Source: Marinobacterium sp. (lineage in GTDB: Bacteria > Pseudomonadota > Gammaproteobacteria > Pseudomonadales > Balneatricaceae). Taken from it: a stretch of 64,000 nt of DNA. This document shows, piece after piece, positions 26,610-35,744 of the stretch. The DNA lies in the NCBI GenBank assembly GCA_025800125.1, contig JAOXSF010000111.1:1-64000 (forward strand), read 5' to 3'. Positions within the stretch are counted from its first letter, which is position 1, and each line of letters begins with the position of its first letter. A program made the position numbers and the translations under genes. The notes beneath the pieces are model-generated. The model was not told the origin of the DNA. It did not search any database and saw only the letters and a program-made list of their open reading frames with translations.

Positions 26610-27803
26610 TCAGATGGCCAGACGCTGTGACGCCTGTCCCTTCCACAGCCACAGACTGACAGCAAATGTCAGACTCAGTACCAGCAGAGAACCGACTACC
26701 ACACCACTCCAGCCGGAGGCCTGCCAGAACGGTGCCAGATAGAAACCACCCGTGCTGGAACCCAGGTAGTAGAACACCAGGTAGAGAGAGCTGGCACTGG
26801 CGCGGTCACTTTCAGCATGCTGACCAACCCAGCTGCTGGCGCTGGAGTGAGTAACGAAAAAGCCAAAGGCATTGATCAGGAAACCGGCAATAATCGTTTC
26901 CAGCCAGGGCAGCAGGGTCAGTACAGTGCCCAACATCAACAGCACAATACCGCCACTCATCAACTGTGGCAGCGAGAAACGGCTGGCCAGCTGACCACAA
27001 CAAGCCGAGCCGATGGTGCCACTGAGGTAGGTCAGAAACAGCAGACCCAGCATACTGGCAGGCAGATTCCAGGGTGGTGCAGCCAGTACAAAGGTGATGT
27101 AGCTGTACTGATTAACGAAGATAAACAGGTTAAAACCACCTATCAGGTAAGCCGCCAGCAGCAGAGGGTTACGCAGGTGGTTGAGCATTGCCCGGCTCAT
27201 ACGGCCAGGGTCAAGCGGTTGCGCGCTAAAACCACGGGAGCGTGGCAACAGCAGCGCAAACAGCGCCAGTCCCACCACGCTGATCAGAAACATCACTTCA
27301 AACGCACTGTTCCAGCCCTGATATTCACCGACAAAACCACCAACCAGCCGTCCACCCAGCCCCCCCAGCGTATTACCGGCAATGTAGATGCCCACCGCTG
27401 ATGTCATCGCTTTCGCGCTGAACTCATCGCCCATCCAGGCAATCGCAATGGCAGGCAAGCCGCCCAGCAATACCCCCTGCAATGCACGCAGCAATAACAA
27501 CTGGGAGTAACTTTCCACCTGGCTGAGCAGCGCCGTACAACCAACCGCACCGGCCATGGTCAGCAACATGATCCAGCGACGCCCCAGCGAATCAGACAAT
27601 GGGCCATAGAACAGCAGCGACAGGCCCAGCGTCAATGTTGCCAAGGTCAGCGTCAGGCTCGACTCCAGCGCACTCAGCGACAGCTCATCTGCCAGCATCG
27701 GCAGTAATGGCTGAGTGATATAGACATTGGCAAACACAATGATGGAACCAATGCAAAGGGCCAGGGTGGCGCGCCAGTAGCTGGCACTGTTCTGCTCAAT
27801 CAT
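26610..27803 (-). CDS. MFS transporter, YnfM-like exporter
   Basis: Twelve-helix major facilitator of 397 residues in the inner membrane. Motif A variants are visible (LLFYGPLSDSLGRRWIM), and the pattern VFANVYITQPLLPMLADEL at the N-terminus is typical of the YnfM/drug-or-amino-acid efflux group. The second half repeats with GSACCGQLASRFSLPQLM. A divergent LysR gene lies 204 bp away with a palindromic operator between them, the arrangement seen for ynfM and its LysR partner in E. coli. The substrate is unknown. Confidence 0.9.
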   Translation of the reverse strand: MIEQNSASYWRATLALCIGSIIVFANVYITQPLLPMLADELSLSALESSLTLTLATLTLGLSLLFYGPLSDSLGRRWIMLLTMAGAVGCTALLSQVESYSQLLLLRALQGVLLGGLPAIAIAWMGDEFSAKAMTSAVGIYIAGNTLGGLGGRLVGGFVGEYQGWNSAFEVMFLISVVGLALFALLLPRSRGFSAQPLDPGRMSRAMLNHLRNPLLLAAYLIGGFNLFIFVNQYSYITFVLAAPPWNLPASMLGLLFLTYLSGTIGSACCGQLASRFSLPQLMSGGIVLLMLGTVLTLLPWLETIIAGFLINAFGFFVTHSSASSWVGQHAESDRASASSLYLVFYYLGSSTGGFYLAPFWQASGWSGVVVGSLLVLSLTFAVSLWLWKGQASQRLAI

Positions 27804-27946
27804 GGGGGGTATCGCTTACTTGATCGTCATAAATACGAGGGTGAATACAGCTGAACGACTGTCGAAAATATTTTGGCAACGTTGCTGGTAAACACGACTG
27901 AGGGTCATTGTGAACCTTCATTTAAAATCAGAGAAATATATAATTA

Positions 27947-27961
27947 TTATCAAATTGATAA
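27947..27961. promoter_or_regulatory. LysR-type operator
   Basis: TTATCAAATTGATAA is a perfect 15-bp palindrome that fits the T-N11-A LysR binding rule. It lies 46 bp before the lysR start and 143 bp before the divergent MFS start, so the regulator probably controls both. Confidence 0.75.
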
Positions 27962-28007
27962 TCATCACTTATGCTAAAAAGGCGTATCACACGCCCCAGA
28001 CACTACC

Positions 28008-28889
28008 ATGGACATTCGTCAGCTGCGCTACTTTCACACCATCGCTCGCTTACAGAGCTTTACCCGTGCCGCCGAAGAACTGCACATTGCCCAGCCTGCC
28101 ATCAGCATGGCGATTCGTAAGCTGGAACAACAGCTGGGCCTGCAACTGTTTCAGCGCAGCCAGCGTCAGGTACGACTGACAGACGAAGGTCTGCGCCTGC
28201 TGGAACACGCCGGGCGAATATTGCAGGCGGTGGATGACGCCACACTGGAGATGGCTGAGCTGGGCGGGCTGACCCGTGGTGAAGTGCGCGTCGGTATTCC
28301 CAGTATGCTGGGTTCCTACTTCTTTCCGCCGATACTGATGGCCTTTCGCCATCACTATCCGAGCCTGAAGCTGACGGTTATCGAGGGTGGCACCTGGCAA
28401 TTGCAGCAGATGCTGGAAGCCGGAGAACTGGATCTGAGCGTTATCGTGGCAGAGTTTGTACCCGAGACGCTGGAAGCACGCAGCTTTCTACAGACCCAGA
28501 TGCTGGTAACAGTCGCGCAGGATCACCCCTTTGCTGGTCAGCACTCGGTGACAGTCGAGCAGTTTTTCAGCCAGGAACTGGTGATGTTCAAAGAGGGCTA
28601 TTTCCACCGCAAAATCGTCGAACGCCTGGCAGACCAGCACCAGCTGACACCGCAGATCGGTTTTGAAACCAATCTGATTCCATTGATCAAGTCGATTGTA
28701 CAGCAGGGTTTCGGGATCTCGACGCTGCTGGAAATGGTGATCCAGCCCGATGATCATCTGGTCACTCTGCCCTTTAGCGAGCCTGTCGCGCTGGATCTGT
28801 CCATCGCCTGGCGCCGTGACGGTTATCTGTCCACCGCCAACCAGGCATTTCGCGACTTTATGCTGGAACAGGCTGCCGCTGCCAGCTAA
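28008..28889 (+). CDS. LysR family transcriptional regulator (divergent from MFS gene)
   Basis: A 293-residue regulator with the N-terminal winged helix MDIRQLRYFHTIARLQSFTRAAEELHIAQPAISMAIRKLEQQLG and a periplasmic-binding-like effector domain (residues about 90-290: VGIPSMLGSYFFPPILMAF, SVIVAEF, HPFAG). The close fit to the CynR/YnfL branch and the divergent MFS exporter suggest that it activates that exporter in response to an effector molecule. Identity of the effector is unknown. Confidence 0.92.
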   Translation: MDIRQLRYFHTIARLQSFTRAAEELHIAQPAISMAIRKLEQQLGLQLFQRSQRQVRLTDEGLRLLEHAGRILQAVDDATLEMAELGGLTRGEVRVGIPSMLGSYFFPPILMAFRHHYPSLKLTVIEGGTWQLQQMLEAGELDLSVIVAEFVPETLEARSFLQTQMLVTVAQDHPFAGQHSVTVEQFFSQELVMFKEGYFHRKIVERLADQHQLTPQIGFETNLIPLIKSIVQQGFGISTLLEMVIQPDDHLVTLPFSEPVALDLSIAWRRDGYLSTANQAFRDFMLEQAAAAS

Positions 28890-29044
28890 TACAGCTTCCC
28901 AGCCGCAGGCCAGGCAGCTAAGATCATTGCCCTGTTCAACAGTCATGGCGGCTATGGGCAAGTTCAATAAAAGTGAATAACAAGCCAGTTTAACGGCAGT
29001 AGCCAGACTGGCAGATATGCGCCCCGGCGCAGGAGTGAATAGAG

Positions 29045-29323
29045 ATGAACGTAAACGAATACTTTGATGGCAGCGTCAAATCCATCGGTTTTGAAAACAG
29101 CGAAGGCCGTGTTACGGCAGGCGTAATGGACGTTGGCGAGTACACTTTCGGCACCAGCGAAAAAGAGCTGATGAAAGTGGTATCCGGCGAGCTGATCATC
29201 AAGCTGCCAGGCAGCGACAGCTTCGAGAGCTACCCGGCGGGCACCGAGTTCCGCGTTGATGCCAACCAGAGCTTCGACGTTAAGGTTGAGCAGACCACGG
29301 CATATCTGTGCTACTACGGCTGA
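29045..29323 (+). CDS. ppnP: Pyrimidine/purine nucleoside phosphorylase PpnP
   Basis: Small cupin enzyme (formerly YaiE/DUF1255) that phosphorolyses several nucleosides. The 92-residue product aligns along its length with the E. coli protein: [40 protein letters not shown], and the end TAYLCYYG. The ATG at 29045 follows AGGAG by 11 bases. It stands alone, and the stop codon forms the left edge of a 17-bp palindrome. Confidence 0.95.
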   Translation: MNVNEYFDGSVKSIGFENSEGRVTAGVMDVGEYTFGTSEKELMKVVSGELIIKLPGSDSFESYPAGTEFRVDANQSFDVKVEQTTAYLCYYG

Positions 29324-29337
29324 TCAGGCCCTGATCA
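29321..29337. other. Perfect 17-bp palindrome at the ppnP stop
   Basis: TGATCAGG-C-CCTGATCA includes the ppnP TGA. The centre is too tight for a normal terminator loop, although melting of the inner pairs would allow a short hairpin. Confidence 0.5.
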
Positions 29338-29654
29338 CAGCGGCTGCGCACCTGACAAAGCGGAGCCGCTGACCGTTCACTCCATAACCTCACACCCTGA
29401 TCCACACCACCAATCCCTGGACTTTGGTCGAAACCCATCATCATTCTGCTGCCGTTATCGGAATATCACTCAACATCCCCTGAATATATTTCCGCTGCAG
29501 TGCGGTAACGAGCCGACACATTGTCGATTCTGCGTGCTAACATTACGCGCCTCAATTTAGCCGATTGCACTGATATGCTGGCTTATGGGCATCTTGTCGC
29601 GCGTATTTCGCCGTGTCCCTGGCTGGCATATCTCCTAACAGAGACAGAGTAACG
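29338..29654 (+). other. Intergenic region upstream of serA
   Basis: About 315 bases with no gene. It should hold the serA promoter. I see no clear Lrp- or repressor-type operator. Confidence 0.4.
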
Positions 29655-30887
29655 ATGAGCCAGACAACATCCCTGGATAAGAGCAAAATCAAGATTCTGC
29701 TGCTGGAAGGCGTACACCAGTCTGCAGTGGACACCTTCAACAAACAGGGTTACACCAACATTGAATTCCACACCAGTGCTCTACCGGAAGCACAGCTGCT
29801 GGAGTCCATCAAAGATGCTCACTTCGTTGGTATCCGCTCCCGTACCCAGCTGACTGCCAAAGTATTTGATGCCGCTGAAAAGCTGGTGTCCGTTGGCTGC
29901 TTCTGTATCGGTACTAACCAGGTTGACCTGCAAGCGGCCACCGAGCGTGGTATTGCGGTCTTCAACGCACCGTACTCCAACACCCGTTCCGTTGCCGAGC
30001 TGGTGCTGGCCGAGTCCATCATTCTGCTGCGCGGCGTAGCAGAGAAGAATGCCAAGGCTCACCGGGGTGTATGGCAGAAATCAGCAGCCAACTCCTACGA
30101 AATTCGCGGTAAGAAGCTGGGTATCGTCGGTTACGGCAGCATCGGTTCTCAGCTCAGCGTCATGGCTGAAGCACTGGGTATGGAAGTGTACTTCTACGAT
30201 GTTGTCACCAAACTGCCACTGGGCAACGCTACCCAGATTGACACCCTGCCAGAGCTGCTGGGCCTGTGCGATGTGATCAGCCTGCATGTACCTGAAACAG
30301 GCGCCACCAAAGATCTGATGGGCCAGGAGCAGTTCGCGCAGATGAAAGAAGGCTCTATCTTTATCAACGCTGCCCGTGGCACCGTGGTTGAGATCGATGC
30401 GCTGTGTGATGTGCTGAAATCCGGCAAGCTGCTGGGCGCAGCGATTGATGTATTCCCGGTCGAGCCACGCAGCAATAAAGACGAGTTTATCTCGCCACTG
30501 CGTGAGTTCGACAATGTGATCCTGACCCCACACGTGGGCGGCTCGACCATGGAAGCACAGGAAAACATCGGTTACGAAGTGGCCGAAAAACTGACTAAAT
30601 ACAGCGATAACGGCACCTCCATCACCTCCGTCAACTTCCCGGAAGTTGCGCTGCCTGCGCACCCGAACTGCCACCGTCTGCTGCACCTGCACCGCAACGT
30701 ACCAGGCGTACTGAGTGCCATCAACACCGTGTTCTCCGAAAACAACATCAACATCTCTGGCCAGTATCTGATGACCAACGACAAGATCGGTTACGTAGTT
30801 ATTGATGTAGAAGCGGATACATCTGAACTGGCGCTACAGAAACTGCGTGAAGTTGAAGGCACCCTGCGCTGCCGCCGTCTGTTCTGA
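29655..30887 (+). CDS. serA: D-3-phosphoglycerate dehydrogenase
   Basis: First enzyme of phosphorylated serine synthesis: oxidises 3-phosphoglycerate with NAD. The 410-residue length equals the E. coli enzyme. Features: the Rossmann motif GIVGYGSIGSQLSVMAEALG near residue 155, the catalytic region RGTVVEIDAL and TPHVGGSTMEAQENIG (catalytic histidine in TPHVGG), and a C-terminal ACT domain (VPGVLSAINTVFSENNINISGQYL) that mediates serine inhibition. The start at 29655 (MSQTTSLDKSKIKILLLEGVH) is favoured over a frame from 29613. It is followed by a strong terminator. Confidence 0.97.
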   Translation: MSQTTSLDKSKIKILLLEGVHQSAVDTFNKQGYTNIEFHTSALPEAQLLESIKDAHFVGIRSRTQLTAKVFDAAEKLVSVGCFCIGTNQVDLQAATERGIAVFNAPYSNTRSVAELVLAESIILLRGVAEKNAKAHRGVWQKSAANSYEIRGKKLGIVGYGSIGSQLSVMAEALGMEVYFYDVVTKLPLGNATQIDTLPELLGLCDVISLHVPETGATKDLMGQEQFAQMKEGSIFINAARGTVVEIDALCDVLKSGKLLGAAIDVFPVEPRSNKDEFISPLREFDNVILTPHVGGSTMEAQENIGYEVAEKLTKYSDNGTSITSVNFPEVALPAHPNCHRLLHLHRNVPGVLSAINTVFSENNINISGQYLMTNDKIGYVVIDVEADTSELALQKLREVEGTLRCRRLF

Positions 30888-30919
30888 CTCTGCCTGACAG
30901 TAATCAGAACACATAACGT

Positions 30920-30948
30920 AAAAAACCGCCGATATTCGGCGGTTTTTT
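30920..30948. terminator. Bidirectional terminator after serA
   Basis: Thirteen-bp stem AAAAAACCGCCGA / TCGGCGGTTTTTT with a 3-nt loop. It lies between serA and the convergent membrane-protein gene and suits both. Confidence 0.92.
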
Positions 30949-31004
30949 ACAGATGACGGCGTCGGCTAGCGACAACCTTTACAGGCAACCGTGATCTCCA
31001 CCCT

Positions 31005-31919
31005 TCAGGCTCTGGCCCCGCCGTAACGCAATCTGGCCAGCACCACCAGCAATCCAGCACACCCCACCATCAAGCCAACGTATAACGCCGCCTGCCAGCT
31101 GTTTATATCTGCCTGCATCTGATTCTGTATCAGCATCATCGCCGCTGAACTGCACAGTAGTTGTGCCAGCGCACTTTGCAGCAGACGCAACTGACGGCCA
31201 TCTGTCGCCGCCTGTGCCGCAGCGGGTAAACCCAGCAACACACCACTGATAATCACCTGCACCGCTGCCAGAAGCGGGGGCAATACCTGTACCAGGCAAG
31301 CGGCCACCAGCCCCAGCCCGGCCAAAGCGACCAGTGGCGAGTAACGAATCAGGCGGCGTTGGTGCTCATGAAAATTACGGCGTGTTTCAGGCACCTGATG
31401 CCATTGGTCCAGCGCCCGGCTATCACAGGTCAGTTGCTGACGCAGGCAACCAATCAGCGTGTGGGGCCAGTACAGATCAACCGACAGATAGACGGGCCTG
31501 GCCTGTGCGCCTTGCAGGCAAAGTGCTTCAGTCGTCTGGTTAAGGGTGACCGCCTGGATCTGCTCCCAGCCAATATGGCGACGCAGACCCAGCAGTGAAA
31601 TTCCGGCAATACCATGGTCATACAGGCGGACACTGTCATAACACAACCGCAGTGCCACCAGCGCCAGTAACGCGGCAACAGTACCGGGAATCAGCGCCAC
31701 CACAGGCGCAGCATCAGGGTGTATCGCCTGAGCACACAGCAACATAAAACCGGCAGTCGCAACCATCAGCACCCTGCCCAGCCGCTGTACAGGCACACTG
31801 AAACGAAACTGACGTAGCAGATACCAGTGCTCAGGTGGGTGGCTCAGCATGCGTAACGCCATAAACAGCAGTAGCGCGGTTGCCACCACCAGTAATTGCA
31901 CCATCAGAAACACAGACAC
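31005..31919 (-). CDS. Hypothetical integral membrane protein
   Basis: A 304-residue protein with about six hydrophobic segments: one at the N-terminus (MSVFLMVQLLVVATALLLFM), a pair at about 50-90, then a soluble beta-rich stretch (LCYDSVRLYDHGIAGISLLGLRRHIGWEQIQAVTLN), which resembles a membrane-attached PH-like domain, and another pair near 205-245. The start is GTG at 31919 with GGGAGG seven bases upstream. I do not recognise a named family. It sits convergent to serA, with no operon partner. Confidence 0.75.
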   Translation of the reverse strand: MSVFLMVQLLVVATALLLFMALRMLSHPPEHWYLLRQFRFSVPVQRLGRVLMVATAGFMLLCAQAIHPDAAPVVALIPGTVAALLALVALRLCYDSVRLYDHGIAGISLLGLRRHIGWEQIQAVTLNQTTEALCLQGAQARPVYLSVDLYWPHTLIGCLRQQLTCDSRALDQWHQVPETRRNFHEHQRRLIRYSPLVALAGLGLVAACLVQVLPPLLAAVQVIISGVLLGLPAAAQAATDGRQLRLLQSALAQLLCSSAAMMLIQNQMQADINSWQAALYVGLMVGCAGLLVVLARLRYGGARA

Positions 31920-31999
31920 CCAAACCTCCCTGGCGGTTTTATTGCGTATTGGCTGACGGCCATGTTAACGCATCTGCGAAACGGGGAAGGCGTATCAGA

Positions 32000-32398
32000 T
32001 CAGGTTTGTGGGGTAATCAGAGTGCCTGAATAGCCGTTATCCGGGAAGTCAGCCACCATGGCAAAGATCTCAGCAATCGTGGCATCGTAGCGAATCATCT
32101 CATCCCGCTCCCGTTTACCTGCTTCAAGGTAGGACTCATTTGCAGCGGTGGTCAGCAACAATATCCACTCTGGCCGCTCATTGCTGATCAGTTCATCCAT
32201 CAGTGCCAGCGCATCAACACCGGGCGAACTGCTATCAAGCAGCACACAATTGAACATCTCTTCCTGCAGCCGTTCACGGGCTACCAGGGTACTGGCTGCC
32301 AGGGTAAATTCATGATCATCTTCCAGATCCAGCCTGATGGTCTGGCCATTCAACAGCTCTATCAGATCCCAGCGAGCAGAAACGATCAGGTTATTCAT
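32000..32398 (-). CDS. Small hypothetical protein with receiver-like segment
   Basis: The 132-residue product from the ATG at 32398 (GGAGAG upstream; the frame extends to 32428) has a centre, FNCVLLDSSSPGVDALALMDELI, and a following WILLLTTAA strand that look like the phosphoacceptor strand and next strand of a response-regulator receiver. The usual acidic pair and the threonine/lysine positions are not convincing, so it would be a pseudo-receiver if the resemblance is real. No sensor kinase is nearby. Function unknown. Confidence 0.65.
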   Translation of the reverse strand: MNNLIVSARWDLIELLNGQTIRLDLEDDHEFTLAASTLVARERLQEEMFNCVLLDSSSPGVDALALMDELISNERPEWILLLTTAANESYLEAGKRERDEMIRYDATIAEIFAMVADFPDNGYSGTLITPQT

Positions 32399-32526
32399 CA
32401 ATCTCTCCGTAGAAATAAGGCCCGCCATTGTAACAAGCCTGCATAGCAGAACGATTACGCAGTGGTCGTACAGGTACAGCCTGACTGCTCAGCAGTGCGC
32501 AGCGTTGTACCCGAGATGTCAAAAAT

Positions 32527-33444
32527 TCAGAACAGCTCCGCTGCCAGCAGGTGTTCCACCAGGCAGCGGGTACGTAACGGTAACTGATGGCGCGAAGGGT
32601 ACACCAGGGCAAAGGTCAGCTCTTTTCCCCGTAACTGAGGACAAACTGGCACTAATAATCCCGCCGCCAGCTGTGGCTGTACCGTCGCAGGTAATAACAG
32701 ACCGATCCCCATCCCGGCCTGCACCATCTGCTGCACCATTAACGGCGAGTTACAACGATGGCTGAAAGCAGGCTGCAACGAAACAGGTGCAGTTTCAGCG
32801 ACTGCGCCCTGATGATAAAGGTGCTGCACACTCATCACGGGGGGCACCGATGACAGTTTCAGATCAACCCAGTGGTGATGGTTCAGCGCCTCAATCGTCT
32901 GCGGTGTCCCGGCCCGTTGCAGATAGGCCCGGCTGGCAAACAATGCCGGTGCCTCCCGATGCAGTACCCGTGCAATCAGCGAACTGTCCTGCGGTATCCC
33001 CACCCGGATACTCAGATCAATCTGCTCTGCTATCAGATCACGGCGTTCATCATCCAGGATCAGATCCAGCTCAATTTCAGGATAACGCTGCTCAAACTCA
33101 CGCAGCACCGGCAGCAGATGGTTGATGCCAACATCCACATTCACCGTTAACGATACCCGGCCACAGGGCTGTTCCTGCTGCGTAACCCGCGCCACTTCGG
33201 TCAGAATATCCGGTAGCAGACGGGCCTGCTCATACACAGCTTTGCCCTCTGCGGTTACAGACAGTTTGCGGGTTGAACGCTGTATCAGTCGCACCCCCAG
33301 TTGCTGCTCCAGCGCAGCTATCTGTTCACTGACTCGCGACCGGCTGCTACCGAGCCGTCGCGCCGCTTCAGCAAAGCTGCCACCTTCTATCACCAGTGCG
33401 AACACCGCCAGTGCCCGTAGCTGCGCCACCTCAATTGTACTCAT
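32527..33444 (-). CDS. LysR family transcriptional regulator (divergent from qorB)
   Basis: A 305-residue regulator of the CrgA/DsdC-like LysR group: helix-turn-helix FALVIEGGSFAEAARRLGSSRSRVSEQIAALEQQLG, then the effector domain with LTVNVDVGINHLLPVLREF and the RVGIPQDSSLIARVL segment typical of this group. It is divergent from a quinone oxidoreductase gene 127 bp away, a typical pairing in which the regulator answers to quinones or electrophiles. I saw no perfect operator in the gap. Confidence 0.9.
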   Translation of the reverse strand: MSTIEVAQLRALAVFALVIEGGSFAEAARRLGSSRSRVSEQIAALEQQLGVRLIQRSTRKLSVTAEGKAVYEQARLLPDILTEVARVTQQEQPCGRVSLTVNVDVGINHLLPVLREFEQRYPEIELDLILDDERRDLIAEQIDLSIRVGIPQDSSLIARVLHREAPALFASRAYLQRAGTPQTIEALNHHHWVDLKLSSVPPVMSVQHLYHQGAVAETAPVSLQPAFSHRCNSPLMVQQMVQAGMGIGLLLPATVQPQLAAGLLVPVCPQLRGKELTFALVYPSRHQLPLRTRCLVEHLLAAELF

Positions 33445-33571
33445 AAGTGGAACACTCTATCTGATTTCGCCCCTCTAATCGGAACATGGATTGTTTTACA
33501 TACTGTGCTCCATCGCAACAGCCACTGTCGATGACAGTCGGCCATCTGTTATTTATCGAGGAGTCAGACCG

Positions 33572-34432
33572 ATGATTGGAATTACAGGCGCAAACGGCCA
33601 GCTGGGCCGACTGGTAATTAAAGCATTGCTGAACACAGTACCCGCTAATGAAATTGTTGCCGCAGTACGCAACCCGGAAAGCGCAGACAACCTGAAGGCA
33701 CTGGGTGTACAAGTACGTAAAGCGGACTACAGCCAGCCAGACACTCTGACGACGGCATTCGACGGCGTCAGCAAATTGCTGCTGATTTCCTCAAGCGAAG
33801 TGGGCCAGCGCGTTCCTCAGCATCGCGCGGTAATTGACGCAGCAAAAGCTGCTGGCGTGAAGCTGCTGGCTTACACCAGTATTCTGAATGCAGACAGCTC
33901 CCCGATGATACTGGCTCAGGAACACAAACCCACGGAAGCATTGATCGCCGAGTCTGCTATTCCAGCGGTAATTTTGCGCAATGGCTGGTATACCGAAAAC
34001 TACACCCAGTCGATTGCTGCTGTACTGGAGCACGGTGCAGTAGCCGGTTGTGCCGGTGAAGGCCGCTTCTCCACCGCGGCCCGAGCTGACTATGCAGAAG
34101 CCGCCGCCATTGTCCTGACCAGTACGCAAAGCCTGGCAGGCAACGTATATGAACTGGCGGGTGATAACAGCTTTACCCTGGCCGAATACGCCGCCGAAAT
34201 TGCTCGCCAGAGTGGTAAAGCAGTGGGCTACCACAATATGAGCGAAACCGGGTTCAGCGAAATGCTGCAAGGTATTGGCTTACCAGCAGGCTTTGCAGGC
34301 GCACTGGCCGATGCTGAGACCGGCGCATCAAACGGCTGGCTGGAAAACAATAATAAAACATTGTCTGCACTGCTCGGTCGACCAACGATAACACTGGCAG
34401 AGTCAGTAAAAGCGGCACTGGCCGCACATTAA
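33572..34432 (+). CDS. qorB: NAD(P)H:quinone oxidoreductase, QorB-like (NmrA family)
   Basis: Atypical short-chain reductase of 286 residues, the same length as E. coli QorB/YtfG, and close in sequence: MIGITGANGQLGRLVIKALL (NAD-binding glycine motif GxxGxxG), VRKADYSQPDTL, LLLISSSEVGQRVPQHRAVIDAAKAAGV and LRNGWYTENY. It likely reduces quinones with NADPH and helps against quinone or aldehyde stress. GAGGAG lies upstream of the ATG at 33572. The divergent LysR gene is its probable regulator. Confidence 0.95.
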   Translation: MIGITGANGQLGRLVIKALLNTVPANEIVAAVRNPESADNLKALGVQVRKADYSQPDTLTTAFDGVSKLLLISSSEVGQRVPQHRAVIDAAKAAGVKLLAYTSILNADSSPMILAQEHKPTEALIAESAIPAVILRNGWYTENYTQSIAAVLEHGAVAGCAGEGRFSTAARADYAEAAAIVLTSTQSLAGNVYELAGDNSFTLAEYAAEIARQSGKAVGYHNMSETGFSEMLQGIGLPAGFAGALADAETGASNGWLENNNKTLSALLGRPTITLAESVKAALAAH

Positions 34433-34451
34433 CCCCGGGGCATTGCCTGCT

Positions 34452-34493
34452 GAACATGATTTTCTAAGCACAGAACATGACTTTCTGAGCACA
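34452..34493 (+). repeat. Tandem duplication of a 21-bp unit
   Basis: Two adjacent 21-base copies (GAACATGAYTTTCTRAGCACA) lie between qorB and the shared terminator, with two differences. Confidence 0.85.
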
Positions 34494-34521
34494 GAACTTA
34501 ATCGCCCGATGTTCGGGCACA

Positions 34522-34547
34522 AAAAAGCGACCCGCAGGTCGCTTTTT
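34522..34547. terminator. Bidirectional terminator for qorB and fba
   Basis: Eleven-bp stem AAAAAGCGACC / GGTCGCTTTTT with a CGCA tetraloop. It lies 31 bp beyond the fba stop on the minus strand. Confidence 0.92.
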
Positions 34548-34577
34548 CTGTTTTTATCGAACGTGGCTGAGCCGTTG

Positions 34578-35627
34578 TTACAGCTTGCCAGCTTCGTACT
34601 GGGATGCCATATCTTCCAGTGAGATCGCGTTGATCTTGCTGGCCTGGCCTGCCGTGCCGAACGCTTCATAGCGGGCAATACAGATTTCGCTCATCGCATC
34701 CATGGTAACTTTCAGGAATTTACGCGGGTCAAATTCGGACGGGTTTTCCGCCAGGAAACGACGTACCGCACCGGTAGAGGCCAGGCGCAGGTCAGTGTCG
34801 ATGTTGACCTTACGCACCCCGTGTTTGATACCTTCAACGATCTGCTCAACCGGCACACCGTAGGTTTCAGGAATTTCGCCACCAAACTCGTTGATCACCG
34901 CCAGCCATTCCTGCGGCACGGAGGAGGAGCCGTGCATAACCAGGTGCGTGTTCGGGATCGAATCGTGGATCGCCTTGATGCGGTCAATCGCCAGGATGTC
35001 ACCCGTTGGCGGACGGGTGAACTTGTAAGCGCCGTGGGATGTACCACAAGCGATTGCCAGTGCATCCACACCGGTTTTCTCAACGAAGTCTTTCGCTTCT
35101 TCCGGGTCGGTCAGCATCTGGTCGTGAGACAGGGTGCCTTCTGCACCGATACCGTCTTCTTCACCGGCCTGGCCAGTTTCCAGCGAGCCCAGGCAACCCA
35201 GTTCACCTTCTACGGATACACCACAGGCATGTGCCATCTCTACGGTACGACGGGTTACGTCAACGTTGTAGTCATAGTCAGACGGGGTTTTACCGTCTTC
35301 ACGCAGGGAACCGTCCATCATTACGGAAGAGAAGCCCAGCGCGATAGAGCGCTGACATACCGCCGGAGAGGTGCCGTGGTCCTGGTGCATACATACCGGA
35401 ATATGTGGGAATTCAGCAATAGCAGCCAGAATCATGTGGCGCAGGAAGTTGGAGCCTGCGTATTTACGGGCACCGGCAGACGCCTGAACAATCACTGGAG
35501 AGTCGGTTTTGTCTGCCGCTTCCATAATGGCGCGCATCTGTTCCAGGTTGTTGACGTTAAATGCCGGGATGCCATAGCTGTTTTCAGCTGCGTGATCCAG
35601 CAACTGTCGCATGGAGATCAGAGCCAT
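34578..35627 (-). CDS. fba: Fructose-bisphosphate aldolase, class II
   Basis: Zinc-dependent aldolase that interconverts fructose 1,6-bisphosphate and triose phosphates. The 349-residue product starts [24 protein letters not shown] and has the metal-binding [28 protein letters not shown] and [11 protein letters not shown] blocks. AAGGTG lies six bases before the ATG at 35627; the frame to 35720 has no support. It is third in the epd-pgk-fba series, on the same strand, 117 bp after pgk, and ends at a strong terminator. Confidence 0.97.
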   Translation of the reverse strand: MALISMRQLLDHAAENSYGIPAFNVNNLEQMRAIMEAADKTDSPVIVQASAGARKYAGSNFLRHMILAAIAEFPHIPVCMHQDHGTSPAVCQRSIALGFSSVMMDGSLREDGKTPSDYDYNVDVTRRTVEMAHACGVSVEGELGCLGSLETGQAGEEDGIGAEGTLSHDQMLTDPEEAKDFVEKTGVDALAIACGTSHGAYKFTRPPTGDILAIDRIKAIHDSIPNTHLVMHGSSSVPQEWLAVINEFGGEIPETYGVPVEQIVEGIKHGVRKVNIDTDLRLASTGAVRRFLAENPSEFDPRKFLKVTMDAMSEICIARYEAFGTAGQASKINAISLEDMASQYEAGKL

Positions 35628-35744
35628 CTGTTCACCTTCTTTAATTATCTGACAGGCCGGGAAGCCTGTGAACCACATGGGTTCGTTATAAACGGGTCTT
35701 GTCGCCAGACCGCACAACACAGCCTGGCCTGAATAGATCTGCGC

